A stretch of DNA of 64,000 nucleotides from Torymus aiolomorphi (Eukaryota > Arthropoda > Insecta > Hymenoptera > Torymidae). The position numbers and the translations under genes are program-made. Every line of letters starts with the position of its first letter. Within the stretch, counting starts at the first letter, position 1. Positions 11,641 to 23,242 of this stretch are shown piece after piece. The stretch is from positions 79,522,029-79,586,028 of the forward strand of contig CM070873.1 in assembly GCA_036365515.1 (NCBI GenBank), read 5' to 3'. The notes below the pieces were generated by a model. That model was not told the origin of the DNA. It was given only the letters and a program-made list of their open reading frames with translations, and did no database searches.

Positions 11641-11778
11641 TTACTGTGTGCCAGTTAGTGTACATTGTTTTAATTACTGTGTGTCACTTAGTGTACATTG
11701 TTTTAATTACTGTGTGTCAGTGTACATTGTTTTAATTACTGTGTGTCAGTGTACATTGTTTTAATTACTGTGTGTCAC
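11641..11778 (+). repeat. Tandem array of 27-33 bp units
   Basis: Units of the form GTGTACATTGTTTTAATTACTGTGTGTCA with or without CTTA, about five copies. Further single units lie at 21310-21345 beyond the Tc5-like insertion, which landed inside the array. Confidence 0.9.
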
Positions 11779-13308
11779 TTACAAGGAAACCGATCGAGGT
11801 GTCCGCCTCCGATTTTCCTGAATTTTTGATATGTTGTAGAGGACGGAAAAATAAGAGACTCGCAATTTTTTTTATCGGCCCAATCCCTTATTAAAGGGGT
11901 GAAGACCGCCCTTAAAGTTTACCCCCGAAACGGTTTTTTTTTAATATCTTAAGTTCTAATCGATATTTTGAAATGAAACAAAATGGAAAATATTTCTCCT
12001 TGAATTATGTAACCATCAAGTATAGTTTGGTCCTCGAGGGTGGCAACCCTTACTTTTTATTTTAGAAAAGCCTTATTTTTTAAACTATTTCTGCATATAA
12101 TATGTGCAATAAAATTAATTAATTATTATAAAAATCATTTTTTGACTTAAAATAAAAAATAAAGTTTACGTGTTTCAGGGTTTTTGCAAATAAACACGTC
12201 ATCAGGGGTAAACAACCCTTTAGGCACAAAATACTTTCAAACTATTAAAATTAATATTTTAAGTTATATATAATGCATAATTTATTTTTATTTGGGCTAT
12301 TTTTTCTATGGGCCCAATTTCCTATTAAAGGGGTAAAACGCATCCCTAAAAATCACCTCTAAAATAGGTTTTATCTGAATATCCCAAGTTCAGATTCAAA
12401 TTTAAAATGAAACAAAATGAAAAATATTTCTCTTTGAAATGCCAAAATAGCTACCCTTACATTTTATTTCGGAAAAAATTTTTTTTTTAATTTTTTTTGT
12501 ATACAATATTTGCAATAAAATCAAATAATTATTATTAAAATTCATAATCAAAGTTGACTTGTTTTAGGATTTTTTCTAATAACAACATTATTGGGGTTTA
12601 GGAGCCCCTTGGGCACGTATACTTATAATTAGTACCTTTGAAATAAATATTTTGAGGTGTATGGTGCGTATAATCAGAATAAATAATCATGGATATTTTA
12701 TTTATTGCAGATTGATTTGTCTATAGGCTCAATTTTCTATTTAATGAATAAAAATCACTGACAAAGAATTTGACAATTTCGTTATTTTAATGTTCAAAAT
12801 ATAATAGCATAAGATAAATAGAGGAATAAATAATTAAATGACTATATTTTTATTATTTCTGCATAAATATTTGTATGCAGAAAAGCTTTTAAAAGCTGAG
12901 CCAGGATTAAAATTATTTTCATGGTATATTTTGCAATTAGTTTTTTTTTATATATCACTGCTTGATAATTATAGTTTACTTATAATTTTAGAATATTTAT
13001 GTTTGCGTATTTAGGCATATCACATTATATTTCATTTGTACTTTTTCATAAATACTTATTTTTAAGTAAATATTTTCCTAATTTCTATTTATATATATGA
13101 ATAAGCGATTTTTTGTAAGCCCATCTTGTAAACATGCATAAGCAAATATGACACAAGTGAGCTTGGAGTCCACGGCTGCCTAAAAACGGATTAGTTAGTC
13201 AGTATATTTTTATCGGTTCTGTTGCGAGGTACAAATTTTCGAGAGTCCGCTATTTGTTTTTTTCCTACATAGACTTTATTATTTCATAAAAATCAAAGAA
13301 TAGAAAAA

Positions 13309-14349
13309 ATGAAGGTAATACCTATCAACCTCATAAATTTATTATTGGCAGCATTCTCAGGGCTTCAGATACCAGGAAGTCCTGTTAATCTTGTTGAAAT
13401 GGATTTAGCTGAAAAATTCGAAAATATTTTATACGACAGTATGAATAATTTTAATGCGATTGAAACAATGGAAGAAGAAACATTAGATTTTCAAGAGCAA
13501 TTTAAAAGTTATGAAGTACAAGCCATTGAAGACGACGCAATTTTCAATGAAAAAAAAGATTATGATGTATGTTCATACGATGATGAAGAGTTGAGCTTCG
13601 ATTATAAAAAAAGAGCAGTCGAATATTGGAGATCAGGTAAAACTAAAAAAAATCGCAGTATAGAAAGTGTTAAACATCGATTTAAATTAGTTATTTCAGA
13701 ACGCAACTGCGTCGATCGGCTAGTCAAATCAACAAAGGTGGAACTTACAAAGAAAAATTATATCAAATTTCTGAATTTGTTTTAAAAAATCTCAAAGAAT
13801 CTCTCGAAGCTGGCCATATTATTCACGATATTGATATACGTAGGTGGGCCTTAGAAGCTAAAAATAATTTAGAATTTAATGATGTTAGATTCAAAGCAAG
13901 TGATTTCTGGCTGCGAAAATTTAAGAAAGCTCACAGAATTGTCAGTAGAAAAATCAACAAATTTATAACAAAAAAAACTCTTGAGGACAAAGAAACTGTA
14001 AATCAAGAAGCCAGTAAATTTGTAGCCGACATCAAACTACTGATTTCAGAAGTTGGAACTGAAAATACCTACAATGCTGATCAAAGTGGATTTCAATTAG
14101 AATTACATACTGGTCGTACATTAGCAGAAGAAGGAACAAAGACTGTTGAATGTGTTGTGCAATCTGTTTCATCAACAACACATAGTTATACAATATTACC
14201 TACAATTAATGCTGCTGGAAAATTGCTCTCTCCATTATTTATAGTTTTAAAAGAGACTAAAGATGAATTTGGACCAATAATACAAAAAAATTTATTTCAG
14301 CCAGATAACGTATGTTTGATGGCATCTAAATCTGGCAAAATGACATCAT
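13309..14349 (+). pseudogene. Tc5-like transposase, 5' part
   Basis: Begins MKVIPINLINL. An acidic N-terminal region (DDEELSFDYKKRAVEYW) is followed by helix-turn-helix sequence and a CENP-B/Tc5-type DNA-binding segment (DIRRWALEAKN ... FWLRKFKKAH). Then comes the first catalytic block NADQSGFQLE, with the first Asp of the DDE triad, and ILPTINAAGKLLSPLFIVL typical of DDE_1 transposases. One base is missing near 13702 compared with the copy at 19214-19699, shifting frame. The sequence stops at a likely donor (ATCAT|GTGAGT, 14350) just before the retrotransposon, so the second and third catalytic residues are missing. Dead transposase. Confidence 0.8.
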
Positions 14350-14373
14350 GTGAGTGAAATTAAATAAATTTTT

Positions 14374-14459
14374 TCAAAACATCAAAAAAATGAACAGGAA
14401 AAAATAAACGATGGCGGGAAGGATGGCCACGCTGCCCTCAGCTCGCCTAGTTGGCGACA
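14374..14459 (-). repeat. BEL/Pao 3' LTR
   Basis: On the minus strand starts TGTCGCCAACTAGGCGAGCT and ends ..GATGTTTTGA. 86 bp match 19128-19213 with few differences. Very short for a BEL LTR, so one or both may be truncated. Confidence 0.75.
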
Positions 14460-14472
14460 TTCTTCCCCCTCG
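14460..14472 (-). other. Polypurine tract
   Basis: On the minus strand CCGAGGGGGAAGAA directly precedes the TGT of the 3' LTR, the expected place for plus-strand priming. This supports calling the LTR start at 14459. Confidence 0.8.
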
Positions 14473-14503
14473 GTACGTGCCTGGTCCCACGTACTCTTCT
14501 TTA

Positions 14504-15484
14504 TTACGCTGTCGCCAACTTGATCAACTTAACAACAGGTCGTACGATTTCGCGATCTTTCGTTTTTATTAACGGGACTCGCACGCGTTCGTCCGACCCC
14601 GGAAATGTCTTCTGCACTATCCCCCTTAACCATTCATTACGCGGGGCTTGGTAGTTCACCACCAATACCACATCACCTACTCCAATCGCCTCCCCGTCCG
14701 ATAACCACTTCGTCCGTAGAATTTTCGTCGGAAGGTATTCACGTATCCACCGGTACCAAAATTGGTTTGCCATAGCTTGAGCAACTCTCCAGTGCTTTCT
14801 TGAACAGAGTTCCAGTTGTTCGTATCTTCCGGGTAAGGACCACCCTGAAGATCCCCCAATCAAGAAATGATTGGGTGTAAGGGCCTCTTTATCATCCGGA
14901 TGTACTGGCACGTGAGTCAGTGGACGTGAGTTTATAATGTGTTCTACCTCCGCTAATAACGTTCGGAGGGTGTCTTCTTTAGGGGTTTGTTCGTTCTGAA
15001 TCGACTTGAGACTCCTTTTCACACTACCAACTAGCCTCTCCCAAGCGCCACCCATGTGTGGGGCAGCAGGTGGAATGAACTCCCATTTCATGTCTTTTCC
15101 AAGCGCATAGTTTTGCATGCATTCTCTGTCCAAATTTTTGACGGCTTGGAGAAGCTCCTCACTAGCTCCACGCAGATTCGTGCCGTTGTCAGAGTACATT
15201 ATCGCAGGTTGTCCCCGACGCGCAGCCATTCAACGAACTGCCATTATAGCAGCGTCAGCGGTGAGATCCGAGCCGATTTCGAGATGGATTGCCCGGATCG
15301 TGAGACATGTGAAGATGATTCCCCATGTCTTTTCACGACGTCGACCAACGGTAATCATTATGGGACCAAAATAATCCATACCGCAATGGGAAAATGGTCT
15401 CATTCGGTAAGCTAACCTCCCTGTCGGCAAGTCTGCCTTCTCGGAGGTGTTGGCTTCGCACGTAGAATGCGACATTTTTGGCAT
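14504..15484 (-). pseudogene. BEL/Pao integrase, catalytic core and C-terminus
   Basis: The upstream piece (15484-15233) carries HCGMDYFGPI with the first catalytic Asp. After an in-frame TGA at 15230-15232 the second piece (15229-14504) continues with ARRGQPAIMYSDNGTN (second Asp) and PHMGGAWERLVGSVKRSL (Glu), then a C-terminal region with a W..GDVVLVV motif. All three catalytic residues are present, but the stop and the frame break near 15425-15445 make it nonfunctional. Confidence 0.88.
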
Positions 15485-16227
15485 TTGGCGACTACACTAT
15501 TTAAAGTCGTTCTCGCTTTGATTATCCAATAGCGTTGTCTCAGTTCGTTTAACACGAGTTCATGATTCCCATGGTTTGCCTTCTCATGGTAATATGTCAC
15601 TATTAAACGAACCATCGGATCTTTGCCCGATAAGATGATCGGACAGTTATTGAAGCCTCTACCCCTAGTAAATTTTGTCGCCCTACCTCCAACGCGAATC
15701 ATGTCGTCTTTCCCCAGGTGAGGGTTGAGTGTTAACAGTTGGCTTCTTTTGTCGACCGTCTTTTGAAGGTTCAAATCTCGCCATTCATTCGGAAATATTT
15801 CTTGTTGAGATCGACGGAGCAAGCGGTATTCAGCCAGCCTCAGGTGGTCGAGGTTCAAACCTCCTAGCGGGTACGTCGCGTTGGTCCGTTTTCGCTGCCG
15901 GCACTGTCGGTGTCTTTGATGACTACGTTCGCGTGTCCTTAACGCCAGCCACTTTTGTTTCGCCAAAAATACTGTCGCCGTGCTTCTTAGTAAACGTTGC
16001 CATGAGGAGAATCTCGCGGTGTCCGGTAACGAGTCTGTGTCCGGGATGGTTTGGATTAGAAATGTTCGTCGTCTCTCTATGCCTGAGAACTCTTCTTTTT
16101 CCTCTGTTGAAAGAACTGGGGTCGAAGGCCAGTATTCGCACGGTCGCATGAGAAAGGTTGGTCCGCTAAACCATCGAGTCAGATCTGAGGTTCCTCTGGA
16201 TGGATCATCTGCCGGGTTTTCTGCCAA
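15412..16227 (-). pseudogene. BEL/Pao pol, connection and integrase zinc-binding domain
   Basis: Starts near MAENPADDPSRG, the usual end of the RNase H region in Pao-type pol. It contains HEKANHGNHELVLNELRQRY and CQKC, the H2C2 zinc-binding module of integrase. Overlaps the next integrase segment in another frame, so a small indel separates them. It is 12 bp from the end of the RT segment. Confidence 0.85.
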
Positions 16228-16239
16228 TGGTACCCACTT

Positions 16240-18111
16240 TCATTCGTCCGCTCCAGACGACTCCCTGATCTCTCCAATGCGGTTTGCCACAAAGGTTTGA
16301 TAATTTCGTGGGTCGTTCACAATCCAGCTCAAAACGGTTCGTGAGTCGGTCCAAAGGTAGCGATTACTTATCTCGCAGTCATGTTCCCTTTGAATCGTTT
16401 GGGCCAACCTGCAAGCTAGCACCGCACCTTGCAGTTCCAAACGTGGGATTGTAATGGGTTTTCGTGGGGCTACATGATTCTTACTAGCTATGAGGCTCAC
16501 CGTGCTTGAGCCGTCCTCGTGTATCGCTCTCCAATAGGCGACCGCAGCGTACGCTTTTTCGCTAGCGTCGCTGAAGATGTGTAGTTCCAATCGTGGCTTC
16601 TCTTTGGAGGTCGTGATGTAACACCTTGGTATGCTTAGTCGACATATCTTCGGGAGCTCAGTCAACCAGCCTTTCCATTGTACATATTCACCATCTCCTA
16701 TCGCGGTGTCCCATCCACATCCGCTTCTCCATATCTCCTGTATCAAAACTTTGGAGCGTACCAGAAATGGGCTCATCAGTCCCAGCGGGTCGAAGACCGA
16801 CATAACTACGCGCAAAACTTCTCGCTTAGTCGGTTTGCGTACACCCATACGGATTTCTTCGGGAATCCTGTCAGTCCGCGCTTCAAACGTCAACGAGTCT
16901 ACTCGGGTATCCCAGTACAAACCAAGAGTTTTTTCACATAATCTGGCGCTATCTAGCCTTTGCAATTCGACCATTTCCGTAGAGGAGTGGTCCCTATTCT
17001 CGAGTGAGCGAAGTACGCGTTCGTCGTTACTCGCCCAACCATGAAGTTGGAATCCTCCGCGATGGTTTACCTCAACTACTTGTTGAACTACTTCACTTGC
17101 TTGGCTAACCGTGTCCGCGCTATCCAAGTAGTCATCCATGTAGCAACCTCTCTTGATCGCACTGGAGGCTAGCGGCATGGTTTCGGACTCACGCTCAGCA
17201 TTTTTGTTTTGAACAAAGAGGGCGCTACAAGGAGACGACCTGGCACCAAAGAGCATGGACGTCATTCGGTACACTTGTGGTTCCTTATCACGCGCGGGAT
17301 CACGCCACAGAAACCTTTGCGCGTCTCTGTCCTTTGGTTCTATTTTTACCCTAAGAAACATGTCCTTTATGTCAGCTTTAAAGGCTACTGGTAGCTGTCT
17401 AAACCGCATCAAAATTTCCGGCAGAGAATTCAACAAGTCCGGGCCCGCTAGAAGGTGGTCGTTGAGGTAGGTGTCTCTTACTCTTGCCGCGGCATCGAAC
17501 ACGACTCGAACTTTGTCCGGTTTTTTCGTACGGGTAACGGCAAAATGAGGCAGAAACCACAAGCGTTTTGTCGCTACGGTCTCGTCGATTACTCTCTCGG
17601 TGTATCCCTCGCGAAGTAGTTTTTCAATTTCCGCGTTGTATAGTCGTGCAAGCTTCGGATTCTTGTCTAATTTCTTCTCGAGATTGTAAAGCCTCTGCTT
17701 AGCGTACTCCTCGTTGTCCGGTAAATTTACATTGTCCGAGCGCCACAAAAGCCCCGTTTGCCACTGACTACCAAGGTGACGCGTCGTGGATTCGAGTAGA
17801 CGCGTCGCCCGTTCGTCCGCAGCTCCGAGACGTTTCTTGACGCATATTCCGTCCGCTTCGAGCTTAAAATACTCTTCTACAATATTGTGCAGTTCCATGT
17901 CTGCGTTTCGCCTGTCGGGACTCACTTCGCTTGTAACCGAATTTTCCTCTTCTCGAGAAAGGAGGGTTAACCCCTGCAAGGCAAATCCAGTCCTTTTTTC
18001 TCTTCCGTGGAGGGCCCATCCTAGCTTAGTTCGTGACGCTACCGGAGTATCTTTCTTTCCCACCTTCGACTCTAGGACTACAATCAGGTCGATGTTATCT
18101 TGCCCTAGCAA
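16240..18111 (-). pseudogene. BEL/Pao reverse transcriptase and RNase H
   Basis: About 623 open codons. RT motif A is AFKADIKDMFLRVKI, motif B-like MTSMLFGARSSPCSA, and the catalytic box YMDDY lies mid-protein. RNase H follows: FSDASEKAYAAV (Asp), IPRLELQGAVLA (Glu), YLWTDSRTVLSWI (Asp). The frame is intact across RT and RNase H. It is in frame with the protease upstream but cut from it by TAG at 18121-18123, and there is no ATG at the head. Best-preserved part of the element. Confidence 0.92.
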
Positions 18112-18120
18112 CAGGGTCGG

Positions 18121-18477
18121 CTACACATTGTCATAAGTCGCAAGATCGATATCACGTAGATGTGGGTGAGATCGGGTATCCTTTAGCATGATGGTCTGTC
18201 TAGGTAAGCGTAGATCCGGAATCGTGAATACATCCTGCAAGACACACTTTGGTCCTTCAGGGATCCCTTGTATTTGGCATGATACCCTTTTACTCAGGTA
18301 GACGATTCCATCGTCACCGCTTATACCCTTCAAACTCAGGCGCGTTCGTTCACCCGTTATCCCAATTTGATCCACGATTCTTTCATCTATCAGGGATACC
18401 GTCGACCCATCATCTATCAAGGCGTATGTAAATATCGAAACCGCGGGACCACACAACTTGACGGGCAGGATTTTCAA
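18121..18477 (-). pseudogene. BEL/Pao aspartic protease (A17-like)
   Basis: 119 codons. The active-site box is YALIDDGSTVSLIDE (DxGS), followed by a beta-rich region ending in LATYDNV and a TAG stop. The next in-frame residues (LLLGQDN) are the usual continuation toward RT, so the stop is a lesion within one polyprotein. Confidence 0.85.
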
Positions 18478-18547
18478 AAAGACGCACTCCCGGGGGCATA
18501 GTCACATGGGAGACCCCCCACCAGTCGAGTTCGCAACATACTCTCTT

Positions 18548-18970
18548 TTACCGGTTACAATGGATGGTTTGATCGCCGCGAGCTGGTCCTTCTCGCTCAT
18601 CAAGTGCCCTTTTTCGTACCTTCGCCTTCTCTACGGCTACCGATATCGGCGCAGTCGAGCGACGTTTATGTCCAACGCCACTATACGACATAAGGTCATC
18701 GCATGCAGTTACGCTTTCTATCACTCTCATACCTGAGTCCAGCGAGGATTCTTCCAGTAATCCGTAGACCGAAGGTCGTGGCCCCTTTCCAGACGGGGAG
18801 ACGAAGTCCTCGACGGCGGGCGGCGAGGGGTCCTTACCCAAGCATGTAGGCAGATCTTCCTCCTCCCAGGTTGAGGAATCTGCTCTTCCGTTTTCACGAC
18901 CCGGTGCACGTGGTCTCCACCGAGGCTTCATTCTAATAGAAGAACCGCGAGCCGCGCTCACCGGAGACAC
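18548..18970 (-). pseudogene. BEL/Pao gag remnant
   Basis: An open frame of 140 codons rich in Arg, Pro and Ser, at the place where gag should be. No zinc knuckle (CX2CX4HX4C) is visible and the usual several-hundred-residue gag is missing, so most of gag is deleted. Assigned by position only. Confidence 0.45.
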
Positions 18971-19118
18971 GCGGGCTTACCTCACACATACGCGTTCGCG
19001 CATCTCGGCGCACGGCGGACCACGCTCACCGGCTCTCACTCCGCGCGCCCCCGGCGCACGGCGAGCCGTGCTCACCGGAGACACGCGGGCTCACCTCGTA
19101 CATACGCGTTCGCGCAAA
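18957..19118. repeat. GC-rich direct repeat in BEL/Pao leader
   Basis: CTCACCGGAGACACGCGGGC followed by a CATACGCGTTCGCGC word occurs at about 18957-19003 and again at 19070-19115, with GGCGCACGGCG words between. Two units of about 112 bp. Confidence 0.8.
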
Positions 19119-19127
19119 ACATGAAAC

Positions 19128-19213
19128 TCAAAACATCTAAAAAATGAACAGGAAAAAATAAACGATGGCGGGAAGGAAGGCCACGCTGCCCTCAGCTCGC
19201 CTAGTTGGCGACA
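19128..19213 (-). repeat. BEL/Pao 5' LTR
   Basis: 86-bp match to 14374-14459, starting TGTCGCC on the minus strand at 19213. Beyond GATGTTTTGA the two copies diverge. Confidence 0.75.
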
Positions 19214-19699
19214 ATCATTAAATTCTAAATTATTTTTAGCTTCTAAGGCCCATCTACGTATATCAATATCGTGAAAAATATGTCCAGCTTCGAGAGATTC
19301 TTTGGGATTTTTTAAAACAAATTCAGAAATTTGATATAATTTTTCTTTGTAAGTTCCACCTTTGTTGATTTGACTAGCCCATCGACGCAGTTGCCGTTCT
19401 GAATTAACTAATTTAAATCGATGTTTAACACTTTCTATACTGCGATTTTTTTTAGTTTTACCTGATTTCCAATATTCGACTGCTCTTTTTTTATAATCGA
19501 AGCTCAACTCTTCATCATCATATGAACATACATCATAATCTTTTTTTTCATTGAAAATTGCGTCATCTTCAATGGCTTGCACTTTATAATTTTTAAATTG
19601 CTCTTGAAAATCTAATGTTTCTTCTTCAATTGTTTCAATCGCATTAAAATTATTCATACTGTCGTATAAAATATTTTCGAATTTTTCAGCTAAATCCAT
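19214..19699 (-). pseudogene. Tc5-like transposase, inverted second 5' fragment
   Basis: Starts MDLAEKFENILYDS and matches 13399-13882 on the opposite strand. It lacks the frameshift of that copy (reads SERQLRRWASQINKGG) but ends abruptly at LEFND, where BEL/Pao LTR sequence begins. A longer N-terminus seen in the other copy is cut here by a stop (QIP then TAA). No catalytic residues remain. Confidence 0.82.
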
Positions 19700-21309
19700 T
19701 TGAACAAGATTAACAGGACTTTATGGTATCTGAAGCCCTGAGAATGCTGCCAATAATAAATTTATGACGTTGATAGGATTTACCTTCATTTTTTCTATTC
19801 TTTGATTTTTATGAAATAATAAATTCTATTGTAGGAAAAAAACAAATAGCGGACTCTCGAAAATTTGTACCTCGCAACAGAATCGATAAAAATATACTGA
19901 CTAACTAATCCGTTTTTAGGCAGCCGTGGAGTCCAAGCTCACTTGTGTCATCTTTGCTTTGTGGCATGTTTACAAGATGGGCTTACAAAAAATCGCTTAT
20001 TCATATATATAAATAGAAATCAGGAAAATATTTACTTAAAAATAAGTATTTATGAAAAAGTACAAATGAAATATAATGTGATATGCCTAAATACGCAAAC
20101 ATAAATATTCTAAAATTATAAGTAAACTATAATTATCAAGCAGTGGATATATAAAAAAAAACTAATTGCAAAATATACCATTAAATAATTTTAATCCTGG
20201 CTGAGCTTTTAAAAGCTTTTCTGCATACAAATATTTATGCAGAAATAATAAAAATATAGTCATGTAATTATTTATTCCTCTATTTATCTTATGCTATTAT
20301 ATTTTGAACATTAAAATAACGAAATTGTCAAATTCTTTGTCAGTGATTTTTATTCATTAAATAGAAAATTGAGCCTATAGACAAATCAATCTGCAATAAA
20401 TAAAATATCCATGATTATTTATTCTGATTATACGCACCATACACCTCAAAATATTTATTTCAAAGGTACTAATTGTAAGTATACGTGCCCAAGGGGCTCC
20501 TAAACCCCAATAATGTTGTTATTAGAAAAAATCCTAAAACAAGTTAACTTTGATTTTGAATTTTAATAATAATTATTTAATTTTATTGCAAATATTGTAT
20601 ACAAAAAAAATTAAAAAAAAAATTTTTTCCGAAATAAAATATAAGGGTAGCTAATTTGGAATTTCAAAGAGAAATATTTTTCATTTTGTTTCATTTTAAA
20701 TTTGAATCTGAACTTGGGATATTCAGATAAAACCTATTTTAGGGGTGATTTTTAGGGGTGCGTTTAATAGGAAATTGGGCCCATAGAAAAAATAGCCCAA
20801 ATAAAAATAAATTATGCATTATATATAACTTAAAATATTAATTTTAATAGTTTGAAAGTATTTTGTGTCTAAAGGGTTGTTTACCCCTGATGACGTGTTT
20901 ATTTGCAAAAACCCTGAAACACGTAAACTTTATTTTTTATTTTAAGTCAAAAAATGATTTTTATAATAATTAATTAATTTTATTGCAAATATTATATGCA
21001 GAAATAGTTTAAAAAATAAGGTTTTTCTAAAATAAAAAGTAAGGGTTGCCACCCTCGAGGACCAAACTATACTTGATGGTTACATAATTCAAGGAGAAAT
21101 ATTTTCCATTTTGTTTCATTTCAAAATATCGATTAGAACTTAAGATATTAAAAAAACCGTTTTCGGGGGTAAACTTTAAGGGCGGTTTTCACCCCTTTAA
21201 TAAGGGATTGGGCCGATAAAAAAAATTGCGAGTCTCTTATTTTTCGGTCCTCTACAACATATCAAAAATTCAGAAAAATCGGAGGCGGACACCTCGATCG
21301 GTTTCCTTG
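19700..21309 (-). repeat. Right arm of the Tc5-like composite, noncoding
   Basis: Inverted copy of 11782-13398 with scattered differences, for example a missing segment near 20760 relative to 12310-12345. Contains blocks such as TTACCCCTGATGACGTGTTTA and ends with CTCGATCGGTTTCCTTG. Confidence 0.85.
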
Positions 21310-21312
21310 TTA

Positions 21313-21870
21313 GTGTACAGTGTTTTAATTACTGTGCCTTAGATTCTGAACACTGTATTTAATCATGTGTCTTTTTTTCTCACTCATCTGCATCTGCATA
21401 AACTATATAAAATATATTTAAACATGAAATTTGTTTTTTTTTTTATTATATTTAGTAGACTCCCTGCTGGAAATCATCCATTTCTCTCCTATTGCTATGA
21501 TTTACTACGTATAGAAGTACTTACTTATTATAGAAGAAAATAAAATAAAGATGGAAATAAAATATATTATTTTTAAATATATTAAAAACTGTGTTATTTA
21601 TTTACTCTGTGGGTAAGTAACGAACGTCGAAGTTGACTTGCACAGGCGACGAAGCATGAGAAAGTAAGGTTAGCGTAGCTTACCACGAGGGGGCACAGTA
21701 ACTAAATACATTCATTAAAACTTGTCCAGTTACTGTGCACAGTAATAGAAACATGCCGAAAATTCGTTTTAGTTATTGGATTATATTAAATTAAACAATA
21801 ATATTAATCAAAACTACTTTTTTATTGTTCTTTTGTCAACTAGATGGGTTTTATAAACATTAAGTGTATT
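21313..21870. other. Remaining interior of the TA-flanked transposon
   Basis: Carries TACAGTGTTTTAATTACTGTG, CAGTAACTAAATA and TCCAGTTACTGTGCACAG words that echo the terminal repeat. No coding region found. Confidence 0.5.
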
Positions 21871-21992
21871 TTGCTTCCTCCTAGAGGAAGCTTTGTGATA
21901 GTAAAAAAAAAAGTTTGTGAGATAATGTCTTAGGAATGTTGTATAGAAAATTTGGAATCGAAATACACCATTTTTAGAAAATGTTCGTATGG

Positions 21993-22046
<54 letters not shown>

Positions 22047-23242
22047 CCGTATACTCTGATATCTCATGATCTACTCAACCGATTTTAACGAGAGAGTGAT
22101 CATTTTTTCAGATTTTGCTTCAACAATTGGGGTCAATATTTTATTTTTGTCAAAATCGATTTTTTTTGTTTTTTATCGCCATTTTTAAATTTTCAAAATT
22201 TTTATTTTCAATTTTTTTTATATTTAGAACAAATATTATTTATATACGATAAATTCTCTGTATGCAGAATAAAATTTTCTACAATTTAAAAAAAAAAAAA
22301 GCCGCTAGCTATATTTCGTCATAAGTTATTCATGAAAACGTCATTTTTAGTAAATAGGTTATATTTCAAAATTAAAAAAAGATATTAACATGAATATTTT
22401 TTTGGTTATAAAGAATACTGAGTACTATAACTTACTAAATTTTTAGGTTTTTTTATTCATTATTTTTGGAGAAAAAAAATAATTTATAAAAAAAAGTGTT
22501 TTTTTTTGTCGTTCAATAACTAGAGTAAAATTGGCTTAATCAGTTTGAATTTTTTTTTAGTGGTACATTTTGTATCACAATCGATTGAGTTCTTTGGGCA
22601 AAAGGATTGATCCATAAATTTCGGAGATATTTGAGGTTAAAATTTTTTTCACTTTTTTTTTAAATCGTAATTTCTCGAGAATGGCTTTATGTATTTGAAT
22701 CGGGTGGGCGGCATTCGAAAGAGAATTTCAAGACCTATGTTTTCTAAAAAAAATTATTTGTCTAGCTATTACGGTTCTTTTGTTATTAATAAAAATGTAA
22801 ACATTGAAAAATGAAAAAAATGAGTTTGGTATGTCCAACTATTGCGGGAGTAAAAATTGACTTAAGTGCTTCAAAATTCCTCGTAGAGGTGGATTTTGGA
22901 TAGTTTTCGGTCGAGTTATTCAGGCAAAATGATTGGTCCTTAAATTTCAAAGATATTTAAAAAAATTTCAAGTTAATATTTTCCATAAAATTTTCCCAAT
23001 TTTTTTTAAATGTATTGAGGATGGCTCTATGTATCTGAATGTGATGGGTAGCATTTGAAAGAGAATTCTCGTATAAAATCAACTCCTGACGAGTTGTTAG
23101 ACTTATAAAAACGATTTTAAGCCGTTTACATCGTACAAAATAAAGTATGAAATTTTAAATATTGGAAGTAAAAATTAATTAAAGGAATCAGTAAATCAAG
23201 TTTGAGGAAGCTACGTGCCAATGAATTGGCAGCGGTTTTTTT
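21871..23242 (-). mobile_element. Hairpin-ended repeat, copy 3
   Basis: B end TTGCTTCCTCCTAGAGGAAG at 21871; A end GAGGAAGCTACGTGCCAATG ending at about 23242. (GT)n at 21994-22039. Inserted in the interior of the TA-flanked transposon. Closely related to copy 4 (30713-32156): both share CTCATGATCTACTCAACCGA / its reverse and AAGCCGCTAGCTATATTTCG-like sequence. Confidence 0.85.
21994..22039. repeat. (GT)n microsatellite
   Basis: About 22 GT units, adjacent to TTAGAAAATGTTCGTATGGA, the standard neighbour of the microsatellite in this repeat family. Confidence 0.95.

Larger units (their letters stand above)
14374..19213 (-). mobile_element. Degenerate BEL/Pao LTR retrotransposon
   Basis: Minus-strand order: 5' LTR (19128-19213), leader with GC-rich repeats, short gag remnant, aspartic protease, reverse transcriptase/RNase H, integrase, polypurine tract and 3' LTR (14374-14459). 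Gag is mostly absent; pol has two in-frame stops and at least one frameshift. It lies exactly between two inverted Tc5-like half copies. Flanking bases differ (TTTTT on one side, ATCATT on the other) and no target duplication is visible, so the present junctions may reflect recombination rather than simple insertion. Internal sequence is markedly more GC-rich than the host DNA. Confidence 0.9.
11782..21309. mobile_element. Tc5-like inverted composite
   Basis: Both ends begin CAAGGAAACCGATCGAGGTG and are flanked by TTA (11779-11781; 21310-21312). Removing the element restores CACTTAGTG. Target CTTAG fits CTNAG with a TNA duplication, which is what I recall for C. elegans Tc5. Left arm 11782-14373 and right arm 19214-21309 are inverted copies of the same transposon 5' half: about 1.5 kb of noncoding sequence, then the start of a transposase gene. 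The centre is a BEL/Pao element, so neither arm has the transposase 3' half. Confidence 0.8.

Noticed and set aside
11641..11778. Regular repeats resembling a CRISPR array
   Set aside because: Units are directly adjacent with no distinct spacers, in a eukaryotic transposon; a simple tandem repeat.
15056..18136. Many plus-strand open frames of 60-140 codons
   Set aside because: They lie antisense to the BEL/Pao pol gene and have no domain of their own.
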